Source: Eledone cirrhosa (Eukaryota; Mollusca; Cephalopoda; Octopoda; Eledonidae). From it: DNA of 64,000 bases. This document shows, piece by piece, positions 1-13,227 of this stretch (position 1 is its first letter; every line of letters starts with the position of its first letter). Position numbers and translations under genes: made by a program. The notes under the pieces were generated by a model that worked only from the letters and a program-made list of their open reading frames with translations, was not told the DNA's origin and did no database searches. The stretch is taken from the NCBI GenBank assembly GCA_964016885.1, contig OZ024748.1:37599547-37663546 (forward strand). Reading direction: 5' to 3'.

Positions 1-207
1 GTGTCAGTGTTAACTACCTCTAGATCTAGTATGACAATGTTAGTGTCAGTGTTAACTACCTCTAGATCTAGTGTGACAATGTTAGTGTCAGTGATAACTA
101 CCTCTAGATCTAGTATGACAATGTTAGTGTCAGTGTTAACTACCACTAGATCTAGTATGACAATGTCAGTGTCAGTGTTAACTACCTCTAGATCTAGTAT
201 GACAAAG
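1..207. repeat. M0: tail of a module cut by the window start
   Basis: This is the 3' end of a module. It shows the usual closing series: a GTGTGACA monomer, a GATAAC monomer, an ACCACT monomer, then the 38-bp marker with GACAAAG at 201-207. The base pair after the marker reads TAT (GACAAAGTATCAG), a marker variant shared only with those ending M3 (6021) and M11 (28993). The sequence matches 5821-6027, so M0 is probably the end of a P2 module. Confidence 0.85.
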
Positions 208-1901
208 TATCAGTGTTAACTACCTCTAGATCTAGTATGACAATGTTAGTGTCAGTGTTAACTACCACTAGATCTAGTATGACAATGTTAGTATCAGTGT
301 TAACTACCACTAGATCTAGTATGGCAATGTCAGTGTCAGTGTTAACTACCACTAGATCTAGTATGGCAATGTCAGTGTCAGTGTTACCTACCTCTAGATC
401 TAGTATGACAATGTTAGTGTCAGTGTTAACTACCACTAGATCTAGTATGACAATGTCAGTGTCAGTGTTAACTACCTCTAGATCTAGTATGACAATGTCA
501 GAGTTAACTACCACTAGATCTAGTATGTCAATGTCAGTGTCAGTGTTAACTACCTCTAGATCTAGTATGACAATGTTAGTGGCAGTTTTAACTACCACTA
601 GATCTAGTATGTCAATGTCAGTGTCAGTGATAACTACCTCTAGATCTAGTAGGACAATGTCAGTGTTAACTACCTCTAGATCTAGTATGGCAATGTCAGT
701 GTCAGTGTTAACTACCTCTAGATCTAGTATGACAACGTCAGTGTCAGTGTTAACTACCTCTAGATCTAGTATGACAATGTCAGTGTCAGTGTTAACTACC
801 TCTAGATCTAGTATGACAACGTCAGTGTCAGTGTTAACTACCTCTAGATCTAGTATGGCAATGTCAGTGTCAGTGTTAACTACCTCTAGATCTAGTATGA
901 CAACGTCAGTGTCAGTGTTAACTACCGCTAGATCTAGTATGGCAATGTAAGTGTTAATTAGCTCTAGATCTAGTATGACAATGTCAGTGTCAGTGTTAAC
1001 TACCTCTAGATCTAGTATGACAATGTCAGTGTCAGTGTTAACTACCTCTAGATCTAGTATGACAATGTCAGTGTCAGTGTTAACTACCTCTAGATCTAGT
1101 ATGACAATGTCAGTGTCAGTGTTAACTACCTCTAGATCTAGTATAACAATGTCAGTGTCAGTGATAACTACCTCTAGATCTATTATGACAATGTCAGTGT
1201 CAGTGTTAACTACCTCTAGATCTATTATGACAATGTCAGTGTCAGTGTTAACTACCTCTAGATCTAGTATAACAATGTCAGTGTCAGTGATAACTACCTC
1301 TAGATCTAGTATGACAATGTCAGTGTCAGTGTTAACTACCTCTAGATCTAGTGTGACAATGTTAGTGTCAGTGTTAACTACCTCTAGATCTAGTATGACA
1401 ATGTTAGTGTCAGTGTTAACTACCTCTAGATCTAGTATGGCAATGTCAGTGTTAACTACCTCTAGATCTAGTATGACAATGTTAGTGTCAGTGTTAACTA
1501 CCTCTAGATCTAGTATGGCAATGTCAGTGTCAGTGTTAACTACCTCTTGATCTAGTATGACAATGTCAGTGTCAGTGTTAACTACCTCTAGATCTAGTAT
1601 GATAATGTCAGTGTCAGTGTTAACTACCTCTAGATCTAGTATGACAATGTCAGTGTCAGTGTTAACTACCACTAGATCTAGTATGTCAACGTCAGTGTCA
1701 GTCTTAACTACCTCTAGATCTAGTGTGACAATGTTAGTGTCAGTGATAACTACCTCTAGATCTAGTGTGACAATGTTAGTGTCAGTGATAACTACCTCTA
1801 GATCTAGTATGACAATGTTAGTGTCAGTGTTAACTACCACTAGATCTAGTATGACAATGTCAGTGTCAGTGTTAACTACCTCTAGATCTAGTATGACAAA
1901 G
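208..1901. repeat. M1: P1-type module, 1694 bp
   Basis: The module opens with the common header (ACCACT monomer, TTAGTATCAG monomer) and a GTTACC monomer near 390. It then has P1 marks: ATGTCAGAGTTAAC near 500, alternating ACAACGTCAG and ACAATGTCAG monomers at 730-910, and CGCTAG near 930. A TGATCT variant lies near 1548. It closes with marker GACAAAG at 1895-1901. By length it fits 36 monomers of 42 bp, four of 36 bp and one marker of 38 bp. It is nearly identical to M4. Confidence 0.9.
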
Positions 1902-1908
1902 TGTCAGT
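1871..1908. repeat. 38-bp marker monomer (representative of 26)
   Basis: The distance between successive GTTAAC sites here is 38 bp instead of 36 or 42. GACAAAGTGTCAG stands where GACAATGTCAG is expected, a net gain of two bases. The same unit closes every module: GACAAAG starts at 201, 1895, 3607, 6021, 7715, 9427, 13221, 22661, 24187, 25983, 27035, 28993, 30765, 33928, 36936, 40262, 41212, 43494, 45776, 47848, 50370, 52562, 53734, 58417, 60490 and 63883. Three sub-forms exist by the next bases: TG (most), TAT (201, 6021, 28993) and CG (36936, 40262, 41212). Confidence 0.93.
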
Positions 1909-3613
1909 GTTAACTACCTCTAGATCTAGTATGACAATGTTAGTGTCAGTGTTAACTACCACTAGATCTAGTATGACAATGTTAGTGTCAGTGTTGACTA
2001 CCTCTAGATCTAGTATGGCAATGTCAGTGTCAGTGTTAACTACCTCTAGATCTAGTATGGCAATGTAAGTGTTAACTACCTCTAGATCTAGTATGACAAT
2101 GTTAGTGTCAGTGTTAACTACCTCTAAATCTAGTATGACAATGTCAGTGTCAGTGTTAACTACCTCTAGATCTAGTGTGACAATGTTAGTGTCAATGTTA
2201 CCTACCTCTAGATCTATTATGAAAATGTTAGTGTCAGTGTTACCTACCTCTACATCTAGTATGACAATGTTAGTGTCAGTGTTAACTAGCTCTAGATCTA
2301 GTATGACAATGTTAGTGTCAGTGTTAACTACCTCTAGATCTAGTGTGACAATGTTAGTGTCAGTGTTAACTACCTCTACATCTAGTATGACAACGTCAGT
2401 GTCAGTGTTAACTACCTCTAGATCTAGTATAACAATGTCAGTGACAGTGATAACTACCTCTAGATCTAGTATGACAATGTCAGTGTCAGTGTTAACTACC
2501 TCTAGATCTAGTATGACAATGTTAGTGTCAGTGTTAACTACCACTAGATCTAGTATGTCAATGTCAGTGTCAGTGATAACTACCTCTAGATCTAGTATGA
2601 CAATGTCAGTGTCAGTGTTAACTACCTCTAGATCGAGTGTGACAATGTTATTGTCAGTGTTAACTACCACTAGATCTAGTATGTCAATGTCAGTGTCAGT
2701 GTTAACTACCTCGAGATCTAGTATGACAATGTTAGTGTCAGTGTTAACTACCTCTAGATCTAGTATGACAATGTTAGTATCAGTGTTAACTACCTCTAGA
2801 TCTAGTATGGCAATGTAAGTGTTAACTACCTCTAGATCTATTATGACAATGTTAGTGTCAGTGTTAACTACCTCTAGATCTAGTATGACGATGTTAGTGT
2901 CAGTGTTATCTACCTCTAGATCTAGTATGACAATGTTAGTATCAGTGTTAACTACCACTAGATCTAGTATGGCAATGTCAGTGTTAACTACCTCTAGATC
3001 TAGTATGGCAATGTAAGTGTTAACTACCTCTAGATCTAGTATGACAATGTATGTGATAACTACCTCTAGATCTAGTATGGCAATGTATGTGATAACTACC
3101 TCTAGATCTAGGATGACAATGTTAGTGTCAGTGTTAACTACCTCTAGATCTAGTATGGCAATGTCAGTGTTAACTACCACTAGATCTAGTATGACAATGT
3201 TAGTGTCAGTGTTAACTACCACCAGATCTAGTATGGCAATGTAAGTGTCAGTGTTAACTACCTCTCGATCTAGTATGGCAATGTAAATGTTAACTACCAC
3301 CAGATCTAGTATGGCAATGTTAGTGTCAGTGTTAACTACCTCTAGATCTAGTATGACAATGTTAGTGTCAGTGTTAACTACCTCTAGATCTAGTATGACA
3401 ATGTCAGTGTCAGTGTTAACTACCTCTAGATCTAGTATGACAATGTTAGTGTCAGTGTTAACTACCTCTAGATCTAGTGTGACAATGTTAGTGTCAGTTA
3501 TAACTACCTCTAGATCTAGTATGACAATGTTAGTGTCAGTGTTAACTACCACTAGATCTAGTATGACAATGTCAGTGTCAGTGTTAACTACCTCTAGATC
3601 TAGTATGACAAAG
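1902..3613. repeat. M2: K-type module, 1712 bp
   Basis: The header is short: compared with M9 it lacks about three monomers between two similar units. The diagnostic CTCTAAATCT monomer is near 2124. It is followed by CTATTATGAAAATG near 2215 and CTACATCTAG near 2250. The second half has 36-bp ATGTATGTGATAAC monomers (3040-3110) and CTCGATCT variants near 3265. The marker is at 3607-3613. It is nearly identical to M5. Confidence 0.9.
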
Positions 3614-6027
3614 TGTCAGTGTTAACTACCTCTAGATCTAGTATGACAATGTTAGGGTCAGTGTTAACTACCACTAGATCTAGTATGACAATGTTAGTAT
3701 CAGTGTTAACTACCACTAGATCTAGTATGGCAATGTCAGTGTCAGTGTTAACTACCACTAGATCTAGTATGGCAATGTCAGTGTCAGTGTTACCTACCTC
3801 TAGATCTAGTATGACAATGTTAGTGTCAGTGTTAACTACTACTAGATCTAGTATGACAATGTCAGTGTCAGTGTTCACTACCTCTAGATCTAGTATGACA
3901 ATGTCAGAGTTAACTACCACTAGATCTAGTATGTAAATGTCAGTGTCAGTGTTAACTACCTCTAGATCTAGTATGTAAATGTTAGTGTCAGTGTTAACTA
4001 CCACTAGATCTAGTATGTCAATGTCAGTGTCAGTGATAACTACCTCTAGATCTAGTATGACAATGTCAGTGTTAACTACCTCTAGATCGCGTGTGACAAT
4101 GTTAGTGTCAGTGTTAATTACCACTAGATCTAGTATGTCAATGTCAGTATCAGTGTTAACTACCTCTAGATCTAGTATGACAATGTTAGTGTCAGTGTTA
4201 ACTACCTCTAGATCTAGTATGACAATGTTAGTATCAGTGTTAACTACCTCTAGATCTAGTATGGCAATGTCAGACTTAACTACCTCTAGATCTAGTATGG
4301 CAATGTCAGTGTTAACTACCTCTAGATCTAGTATGGCAATGTAAGTGTTAACTACCTCTAGATCTATTATGACAATGTTAGTGTCAGTGTTAACTACCTC
4401 TAGATCTAGTATGACAATGTTAGTGTCAGAGTTTACTACCTCTAGATCTAGTGTGACAATGTTAGTGTCAGTGGTAACTACCTCTAGATCTATTATGACA
4501 ATGTCAGTGTCAGTGTTAACTACCTCTAGATCTAGTATGACAATGTCAGTGTCAGTGTTAACTACCTCTAGATCTATTATGACAATGTCAGTGTCAGTGT
4601 TAACTACCTCTAGATCTAGTATGACAATGTCAGTGTCAGAGTTAACTACCACTAGATCTAGTATGACAATGTCAGTGTCAGTGTTAACTACCTCTAGATC
4701 TAGTGTGAAAATGTTAGTGTCAGTGTTAACTACCTCTAGATCTAGTATGGCAATGTCAGTGTCAGTGTTAACTACCTCTAGATCTAGTATGACAATTTTA
4801 GTGTCAGTGTTAACTACCTCTAGATCTAGTATGGCAATGTACGTGATAACTACCTCTAGATCTAGGATGACAATGTTAGTGTCAGAGTTTACTACCTCTA
4901 GATCTAGTGTGACAATGTTAGTGACAGTGTTAACTACCTCTAGATCTAGTATGACAATGTTAGTGTCAGTGTTAACTACCTCTAGATCTAGTATGGCAAT
5001 GTCAGTGTTAACTACCTCTAGATCTAGTATGACAATGTTAGTGTCAGTGTTAACTACCACCAGATCTAGTATGACAATGTCAGTGTCAGTGTTAACTACC
5101 TCTCGATCTAGTATGGCAATGTAAATGTTAACTACCACCAGATCTAGTATGGCAATGTTAGTGTCAGTGTTAACTACCTCTAGATCTAGTATGACAATGT
5201 TAGTGTCAGTGTTAACTACCTCTAGATATAGTATGACAATGTCAGTGTCAGTGTTAACTACCTCTAGATCTAGTATGACAATGTTAGTGTCAGTGTTAAC
5301 TACCTCTAGATCTAGTGTGACAATGTTAGTGTCAGTGATAACTACCTCTAGATCTAGTATGACAATGTCAGTGACAGTGATAACTACCTCTAGATCTAGT
5401 ATGACAATGTCAGTGTCAGTGTTAACTACCTCTAGATCTAGTATGACAATGTTAGTGACAGTATTAACTACCTCTAGATCTAGTATGACAATGTTAGTGT
5501 CAGTGTTAACTACCTCTAGATCTAGTATGGCAATGTCAGTGTTAACTACCACTAGATCTAGTATGACAATGTTAGTGTCAGTGTTAACTACCTCTAGATC
5601 TAGTATGACAATGTTAGTGTCGGTGTTAACTACCACCAGATCTAGTATGGCAATGTCAGTGTCAGTGTTAACTACCTCTCGATCTAGTATGGCAATGTAA
5701 ATGTTAACTACCACCAGATCTAGTATGGCAATGTTAGTGTCAGTGTTAACTACCTCTAGATCTAGTATGACAATGTTAGTGTCAGTGTTAACTACCTCTA
5801 GATCTAGTATGACAATGTCAGTGTCAGTGTTAACTACCTCTAGATCTAGTATGACAATGTTAGTGTCAGTGTTAACTACCTCTAGATCTAGTGTGACAAT
5901 GTTAGTGTCAGTGATAACTACCTCTAGATCTAGTATGACAATGTTAGTGTCAGTGTTAACTACCACTAGATCTAGTATGACAATGTCAGTGTCAGTGTTA
6001 ACTACCTCTAGATCTAGTATGACAAAG
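3614..6027. repeat. M3: P2-type module, 2414 bp
   Basis: It has a GTTACC header (near 3790) followed by P2 marks: ACTACTACTAG near 3835, GTTCACTACC near 3872 and two GTATGTAAATG monomers near 3930 and 3973. A GAGTTTACTACC monomer appears near 4428 and again near 4886. The module ends with the TAT form of the marker, GACAAAG at 6021-6027. M1, M2 and M3 together make the 5820-bp P1-K-P2 unit. Confidence 0.9.
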
Positions 6028-7721
6028 TATCAGTGTTAACTACCTCTAGATCTAGTATGACAATGTTAGTGTCAGTGTTAACTACCACTAGATCTAGTAT
6101 GACAATGTTAGTATCAGTGTTAACTACCACTAGATCTAGTATGGCAATGTCAGTGTCAGTGTTAACTACCACTAGATCTAGTATGGCAATGTCAGTGTCA
6201 GTGTTACCTACCTCTAGATCTAGTATGACAATGTTAGTGTCAGTGTTAACTACCACTAGATCTAGTATGACAATGTCAGTGTCAGTGTTAACTACCTCTA
6301 GATCTAGTATGACAATGTCAGAGTTAACTACCACTAGATCTAGTATGTCAATGTCAGTGTCAGTGTTAACTATCTCTAGATCTAGTATGACAATGTTAGT
6401 GGCAGTTTTAACTACCACTAGATCTAGTATGTCAATGTCAGTGTCAGTGATAACTACCTCTAGATCTAGTAGGACAATGTCAGTGTTAACTACCTCTAGA
6501 TCTAGTATGGCAATGTCAGTGTCAGTGTTAACTACCTCTAGATCTAGTATGACAACGTCAGTGTCAGTGTTAACTACCTCTAGATCTAGTATGACAATGT
6601 CAGTGTCAGTGTTAACTACCTCTAGATCTAGTATGACAACGTCAGTGTCAGTGTTAACTACCTCTAGATCTAGTATGGCAATGTCAGTGTCAGTGTTAAC
6701 TACCTCTAGATCTAGTATGACAACGTCAGTGTCAGTGTTAACTACCGCTAGATCTAGTATGGCAATGTAAGTGTTAACTAGCTCTAGATCTAGTATGACA
6801 ATGTCAGTGTCAGTGTTAACTACCTCTAGATCTAGTATGACAATGTCAGTGTCAGTGTTAACTACCTCTAGATCTAGTATGACAATGTCAGTGTCAGTGT
6901 TAACTACCTCTAGATCTAGTATGACAATGTCAGTGTCAGTGTTAACTACCTCTAGATCTAGTATAACAATGTCAGTGTCAGTGATAACTACCTCTAGATC
7001 TATTATGACAATGTCAGTGTCAGTGTTAACTACCTCTAGATCTATTATGACAATGTCAGTGTCAGTGTTAACTACCTCTAGATCTAGTATAACAATGTCA
7101 GTGTCAGTGATAACTACCTCTAGATCTAGTATGACAATGTCAGTGTCAGTGTTAACTACCTCTAGATCTAGTGTGACAATGTTAGTGTCAGTGTTAACTA
7201 CCTCTAGATCTAGTATGACAATGTTAGTGTCAGTGTTAACTACCTCTAGATCTAGTATGGCAATGTCAGTGTTAACTACCTCTAGATCTAGTATGACAAT
7301 GTTAGTGTCAGTGTTAACTACCTCTAGATCTAGTATGGCAATGTCAGTGTCAGTGTTAACTACCTCTTGATCTAGTATGACAATGTCAGTGTCAGTGTTA
7401 ACTACCTCTAGATCTAGTATGATAATGTCAGTGTCAGTGTTAACTACCTCTAGATCTAGTATGACAATGTCAGTGTCAGTGTTAACTACCACTAGATCTA
7501 GTATGTCAACGTCAGTGTCAGTCTTAACTACCTCTAGATCTAGTGTGACAATGTTAGTGTCAGTGATAACTACCTCTAGATCTAGTGTGACAATGTTAGT
7601 GTCAGTGATAACTACCTCTAGATCTAGTATGACAATGTTAGTGTCAGTGTTAACTACCACTAGATCTAGTATGACAATGTCAGTGTCAGTGTTAACTACC
7701 TCTAGATCTAGTATGACAAAG
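6028..7721. repeat. M4: P1-type module, 1694 bp
   Basis: This is a copy of M1 at an offset of 5820 bp. I see two differences from M1: T for C at 6373 (versus 553) and C for T at 6778 (versus 958). The diagnostic P1 monomers, the TGATCT variant near 7368 and the terminal marker (7715-7721) all occupy the same relative places. Confidence 0.92.
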
Positions 7722-9433
7722 TGTCAGTGTTAACTACCTCTAGATCTAGTATGACAATGTTAGTGTCAGTGTTAACTACCACTAGATCTAGTATGACAAT
7801 GTTAGTGTCAGTGTTGACTACCTCTAGATCTAGTATGGCAATGTCAGTGTCAGTGTTAACTACCTCTAGATCTAGTATGGCAATGTAAGTGTTAACTACC
7901 TCTAGATCTAGTATGACAATGTTAGTGTCAGTGTTAACTACCTCTAAATCTAGTATGACAATGTCAGTGTCAGTGTTAACTACCTCTAGATCTAGTGTGA
8001 CAATGTTAGTGTCAATGTTACCTACCTCTAGATCTATTATGAAAATGTTAGTGTCAGTGTTACCTACCTCTACATCTAGTATGACAATGTTAGTGTCAGT
8101 GTTAACTAGCTCTAGATCTAGTATGACAATGTTAGTGTCAGTGTTAACTACCTCTAGATCTAGTGTGACAATGTTAGTGTCAGTGTTAACTACCTCTAGA
8201 TCTAGTATGACAACGTCAGTGTCAGTGTTAACTACCTCTAGATCTAGTATAACAATGTCAGTGACAGTGATAACTACCTCTAGATCTAGTATGACAATGT
8301 CAGTGTCAGTGTTAACTACCTCTAGATCTAGTATGACAATGTTAGTGTCAGTGTTAACTACCACTAGATCTAGTATGTCAATGTCAGTGTCAGTGATAAC
8401 TACCTCTAGATCTAGTATGACAATGTCAGTGTCAGTGTTAACTACCTCTAGATCGAGTGTGACAATGTTATTGTCAGTGTTAACTACCACTAGATCTAGT
8501 ATGTCAATGTCAGTGTCAGTGTTAACTACCTCGAGATCTAGTATGACAATGTTAGTGTCAGTGTTAACTACCTCTAGATCTAGTATGACAATGTTAGTAT
8601 CAGTGTTAACTACCTCTAGATCTAGTATGGCAATGTAAGTGTTAACTACCTCTAGATCTATTATGACAATGTTAGTGTCAGTGTTAACTACCTCTAGATC
8701 TAGTATGACGATGTTAGTGTCAGTGTTATCTACCTCTAGATCTAGTATGACAATGTTAGTATCAGTGTTAACTACCACTAGATCTAGTATGGCAATGTCA
8801 GTGTTAACTACCTCTAGATCTAGTATGGCAATGTAAGTGTTAACTACCTCTAGATCTAGTATGACAATGTATGTGATAACTACCTCTAGATCTAGTATGG
8901 CAATGTATGTGATAACTACCTCTACATCTAGGATGACAATGTTAGTGTCAGTGTTAACTACCTCTAGATCTAGTATGGCAATGTCAGTGTTAACTACCAC
9001 TAGATCTAGTATGACAATGTTAGTGTCAGTGTTAACTACCACCAGATCTAGTATGGCAATGTAAGTGTCAGTGTTAACTACCTCTCGATCTAGTATGGCA
9101 ATGTAAATGTTAACTACCACCAGATCTAGTATGGCAATGTTAGTGTCAGTGTTAACTACCTCTAGATCTAGTATGACAATGTTAGTGTCAGTGTTAACTA
9201 CCTCTAGATCTAGTATGACAATGTCAGTGTCAGTGTTAACTACCTCTAGATCTAGTATGACAATGTTAGTGTCAGTGTTAACTACCTCTAGATCTAGTGT
9301 GACAATGTTAGTGTCAGTGATAACTACCTCTAGATCTAGTATGACAATGTTAGTGTCAGTGTTAACTACCACTAGATCTAGTATGACAATGTCAGTGTCA
9401 GTGTTAACTACCTCTAGATCTAGTATGACAAAG
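7722..9433. repeat. M5: K-type module, 1712 bp
   Basis: This is a copy of M2 at the 5820-bp offset. Visible differences are G for C at 8199 (versus 2379), C for G at 8925 (versus 3105) and G for T at 9319 (versus 3499). CTCTAAATCT lies near 7944. From about 8250 onward it is also homologous to the end of M6 at an offset of 3794 bp. The 3794-bp duplication therefore began inside this module. The marker is at 9427-9433. Confidence 0.92.
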
Positions 9434-12400
9434 TGTCAGTGTTAACTACCTCTAGATCTAGTATGACAATGTTAGTGTCAGTGTTAACTACCACTAGATC
9501 TAGTATGACAATGTTAGTATCAGTGTTAACTACCACTAGATCTAGTATGGCAATGTCAGTGTCAGTGTTAACTACCACTAGATCTAGTATGGCAATGTCA
9601 GTGTCAGTGTTACCTACCTCTAGATCTAGTATGACAATGTTAGTGTCAGTGTTAACTACTACTAGATCTAGTATGACAATGTCAGTGTCAGTGTTCACTA
9701 CCTCTAGATCTAGTATGACAATGTCAGAGTTAACTACCACTAGATCTAGTATGTAAATGTCAGTGTCAGTGTTAACTACCTCTAGATCTAGTATGTAAAT
9801 GTTAGTGTCAGTGTTAACTACCACTAGATCTAGTATGTCAATGTCAGTGTCAGTGATAACTACCTCTAGATCTAGTATGACAATGTCAGTGTTAACTACC
9901 TCTAGATCGAGTGTGACAATGTTAGTGTCAGTGTTAATTACCACTAGATCTAGTATGTCAATGTCAGTATCAGTGTTAACTACCTCTAGATCTAGTATGA
10001 CAATGTTAGTGTCAGTGTTAACTACCTCTAGATCTAGTATGACAATGTTAGTATCAGTGTTAACTACCTCTAGATCTAGTATGGCAATGTCAGACTTAAC
10101 TACCTCTAGATCTAGTATGGCAATGTCAGTGTTAACTACCTCTAGATCTAGTATGGCAATGTAAGTGTTAACTACCTCTAGATCTATTATGACAATGTTA
10201 GTGTCAGTGTTAACTACCTCTAGATCTAGTATGACAATGTTAGTGTCAGAGTTTACTACCTCTAGATCTAGTGTGACAATGTTAGTGTCAGTGGTAACTA
10301 CCTCTAGATCTATTATGACAATGTCAGTGTCAGTGTTAACTACCTCTAGATCTAGTATGACAATGTCAGTGTCAGTGTTAACTACCTCTAGATCTATTAT
10401 GACAATGTCAGTGTCAGTGTTAACTACCTCTAGATCTAGTATGACAATGTCAGTGTCAGAGTTAACTACCACTAGATCTAGTATGACAATGTCAGTGTCA
10501 GTGTTAACTACCTCTAGATCTAGTGTGAAAATGTTAGTGTCAGTGTTAACTACCTCTAGATCTAGTATGGCAATGTCAGTGTCAGTGTTAACTACCTCTA
10601 GATCTAGTATGACAATTTTAGTGTCAGTGTTAACTACCTCTAGATCTAGTATGGCAATGTACGTGATAACTACCTCTAGATCTAGGATGACAATGTTAGT
10701 GTCAGAGTTTACTACCTCTAGATCTAGTGTGACAATGTTAGTGACAGTGTTAACTACCTCTAGATCTAGTATGACAATGTTAGTGTCAGTGTTAACTACC
10801 TCTAGATCTAGTATGGCAATGTCAGTGTTAACTACCTCTAGATCTAGTATGACAATGTTAGTGTCAGTGTTAACTACCACCAGATCTAGTATGACAATGT
10901 CAGTGTCAGTGTTAACTACCTCTCGATCTAGTATGGCAATGTAAATGTTAACTACCACCAGATCTAGTATGGCAATGTTAGTGTCAGTGTTAACTACCTC
11001 TAGATCTAGTATGACAATGTTAGTGTCAGTGTTAACTACCTCTAGATATAGTATGACAATGTCAGTGTCAGTGTTAACTACCTCTAGATCTAGTATGACA
11101 ATGTTAGTGTCAGTGTTAACTACCTCTAGATCTAGTGTGACAATGTTAGTGTCAGTGATAACTACCTCTAGATCTAGTATGACAATGTCAGTGACAGTGA
11201 TAACTACCTCTAGATCTAGTATGACAATGTCAGTGTCAGTGTTAACTACCTCTAGATCTAGTATGACAATGTTAGTGTCAGTGTTAACTACCACTAGATC
11301 TAGTATGTCAATGTCAGTGTCAGTGATAACTACCTCTAGATCTAGTTTGACAATTTCAGTGTCAGTGTTAACTACCTCTAGATCGAGTGTGACAATGTTA
11401 TTGTCAGTGTTAACTACCACTAGATCTAGTATGTCAATGTCAGTGTCAGTGTTAACTACCTCGAGATCTAGTATGACAATGTTAGTGTCAGTGTTAACTA
11501 CCTCTAGATCTAGTATGACAATGTTCGTGATAACTACCTCTAGATCTAGGATGACAATGTTAGTGTCAGAGTTTACTACCTCTAGATCTAGTGTGACAAT
11601 GTTAGTGACAGTGTTAACTACCTCTAGATCTAGTATGACAATGTTAGTGTCAGTGTTAACTACCTCTAGATCTAGTATGGCAATGTCAGTGTTAACTACC
11701 TCTAGATCTAGTATGACAATGTTAGTGTCAGTGTTAACTACCACCAGATCTAGTATGACAATGTCAGTGTCAGTGTTAACTACCTCTCGATCTAGTATGG
11801 CAATGTAAATGTTAACTACCACCAGATCTAGTATGGCAATGTTAGTGTCAGTGTTAACTACCTCTAGATCTAGTATGACAATGTTAGTGTCAGTGTTAAC
11901 TACCTCTAGATATAGTATGACAATGTCAGTGTCAGTGTTAACTACCTCTAGATCTAGTATGACAATGTTAGTGTCAGTGTTAACTACCTCTAGATCTAGT
12001 GTGACAATGTTAGTGTCAGTGATAACTACCTCTAGATCTAGTATGACAATGTCAGTGACAGTGATAACTACCTCTAGATCTAGTATGACAATGTCAGTGT
12101 CAGTGTTAACTACCTCTAGATCTAGTATGACAATGTTAGTGTCAGTGTTAACTACCACTAGATCTAGTATGTCAATGTCAGTGTCAGTGATAACTACCTC
12201 TAGATCTAGTTTGACAATTTCAGTGTCAGTGTTAACTACCTCTAGATCGAGTGTGACAATGTTATTGTCAGTGTTAACTACCACTAGATCTAGTATGTCA
12301 ATGTCAGTGTCAGTGTTAACTACCTCGAGATCTAGTATGACAATGTTAGTGTCAGTGTTAACTACCTCTAGATCTAGTATGACAATGTTAGTATCAGTGT

Positions 12401-13227
12401 TAACTACCTCTAGATCTAGTATGGCAATGTAAGTGTTAACTACCTCTAGATCTATTATGACAATGTTAGTGTCAGTGTTAACTACCTCTAGATCTAGTAT
12501 GACGATGTTAGTGTCAGTGTTATCTACCTCTAGATCTAGTATGACAATGTTAGTATCAGTGTTAACTACCACTAGATCTAGTATGGCAATGTCAGTGTTA
12601 ACTACCTCTAGATCTAGTATGGCAATGTAAGTGTTAACTACCTCTAGATCTAGTATGACAATGTATGTGATAACTACCTCTAGATCTAGTATGGCAATGT
12701 ATGTGATAACTACCTCTAGATCTAGGATGACAATGTTAGTGTCAGTGTTAACTACCTCTAGATCTAGTATGGCAATGTCAGTGTTAACTACCACTAGATC
12801 TAGTATGACAATGTTAGTGTCAGTGTTAACTACCACCAGATCTAGTATGGCAATGTAAGTGTCAGTGTTAACTACCTCTCGATCTAGTATGGCAATGTAA
12901 ATGTTAACTACCACCAGATCTAGTATGGCAATGTTAGTGTCAGTGTTAACTACCTCTAGATCTAGTATGACAATGTTAGTGTCAGTGTTAACTACCTCTA
13001 GATCTAGTATGACAATGTCAGTGTCAGTGTTAACTACCTCTAGATCTAGTATGACAATGTTAGTGTCAGTGTTAACTACCTCTAGATCTAGTGTGACAAT
13101 GTTAGTGTCAGTGATAACTACCTCTAGATCTAGTATGACAATGTTAGTGTCAGTGTTAACTACCACTAGATCTAGTATGACAATGTCAGTGTCAGTGTTA
13201 ACTACCTCTAGATCTAGTATGACAAAG
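9434..13227. repeat. M6: enlarged P2-type module, 3794 bp
   Basis: It follows M3 at the 5820-bp offset until about 11275 and then departs. It is enlarged by an internal 864-bp tandem duplication (10661-11524 and 11525-12388). It then ends in sequence matching the second half of K module M5 (8250-9433) at an offset of 3794 bp. M6 is therefore a P2 start joined to a K end. A GTTTGACAATTTCAG variant with two substitutions marks both 864-bp copies (11345, 12209). The marker is at 13221-13227. Confidence 0.88.
10661..12388. repeat. 864-bp tandem duplication in M6
   Basis: Copies 10661-11524 and 11525-12388 each fit 18 monomers of 42 bp plus three of 36 bp. They are nearly identical. The first begins with ATGTACGTG and the second with ATGTTCGTG. 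Both carry GTTTGACAATTTCAG. Confidence 0.88.

Larger units (their letters stand above)
1..11275. repeat. 5820-bp P1-K-P2 duplication
   Basis: Positions 1-5455 and 5821-11275 align without gaps at an offset of 5820 bp. I see seven mismatches: 553/6373, 958/6778, 2379/8199, 3105/8925, 3499/9319, 3656/9476 and 4090/9910. That is about 99.9% identity. Copy 1 and copy 2 each hold one P1, one K and the first part of one P2 module. The match breaks at 5455/11275 (GTTAGTGACAG versus GTTAGTGTCAG), inside the 864-bp duplicated part of M6. Confidence 0.93.
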
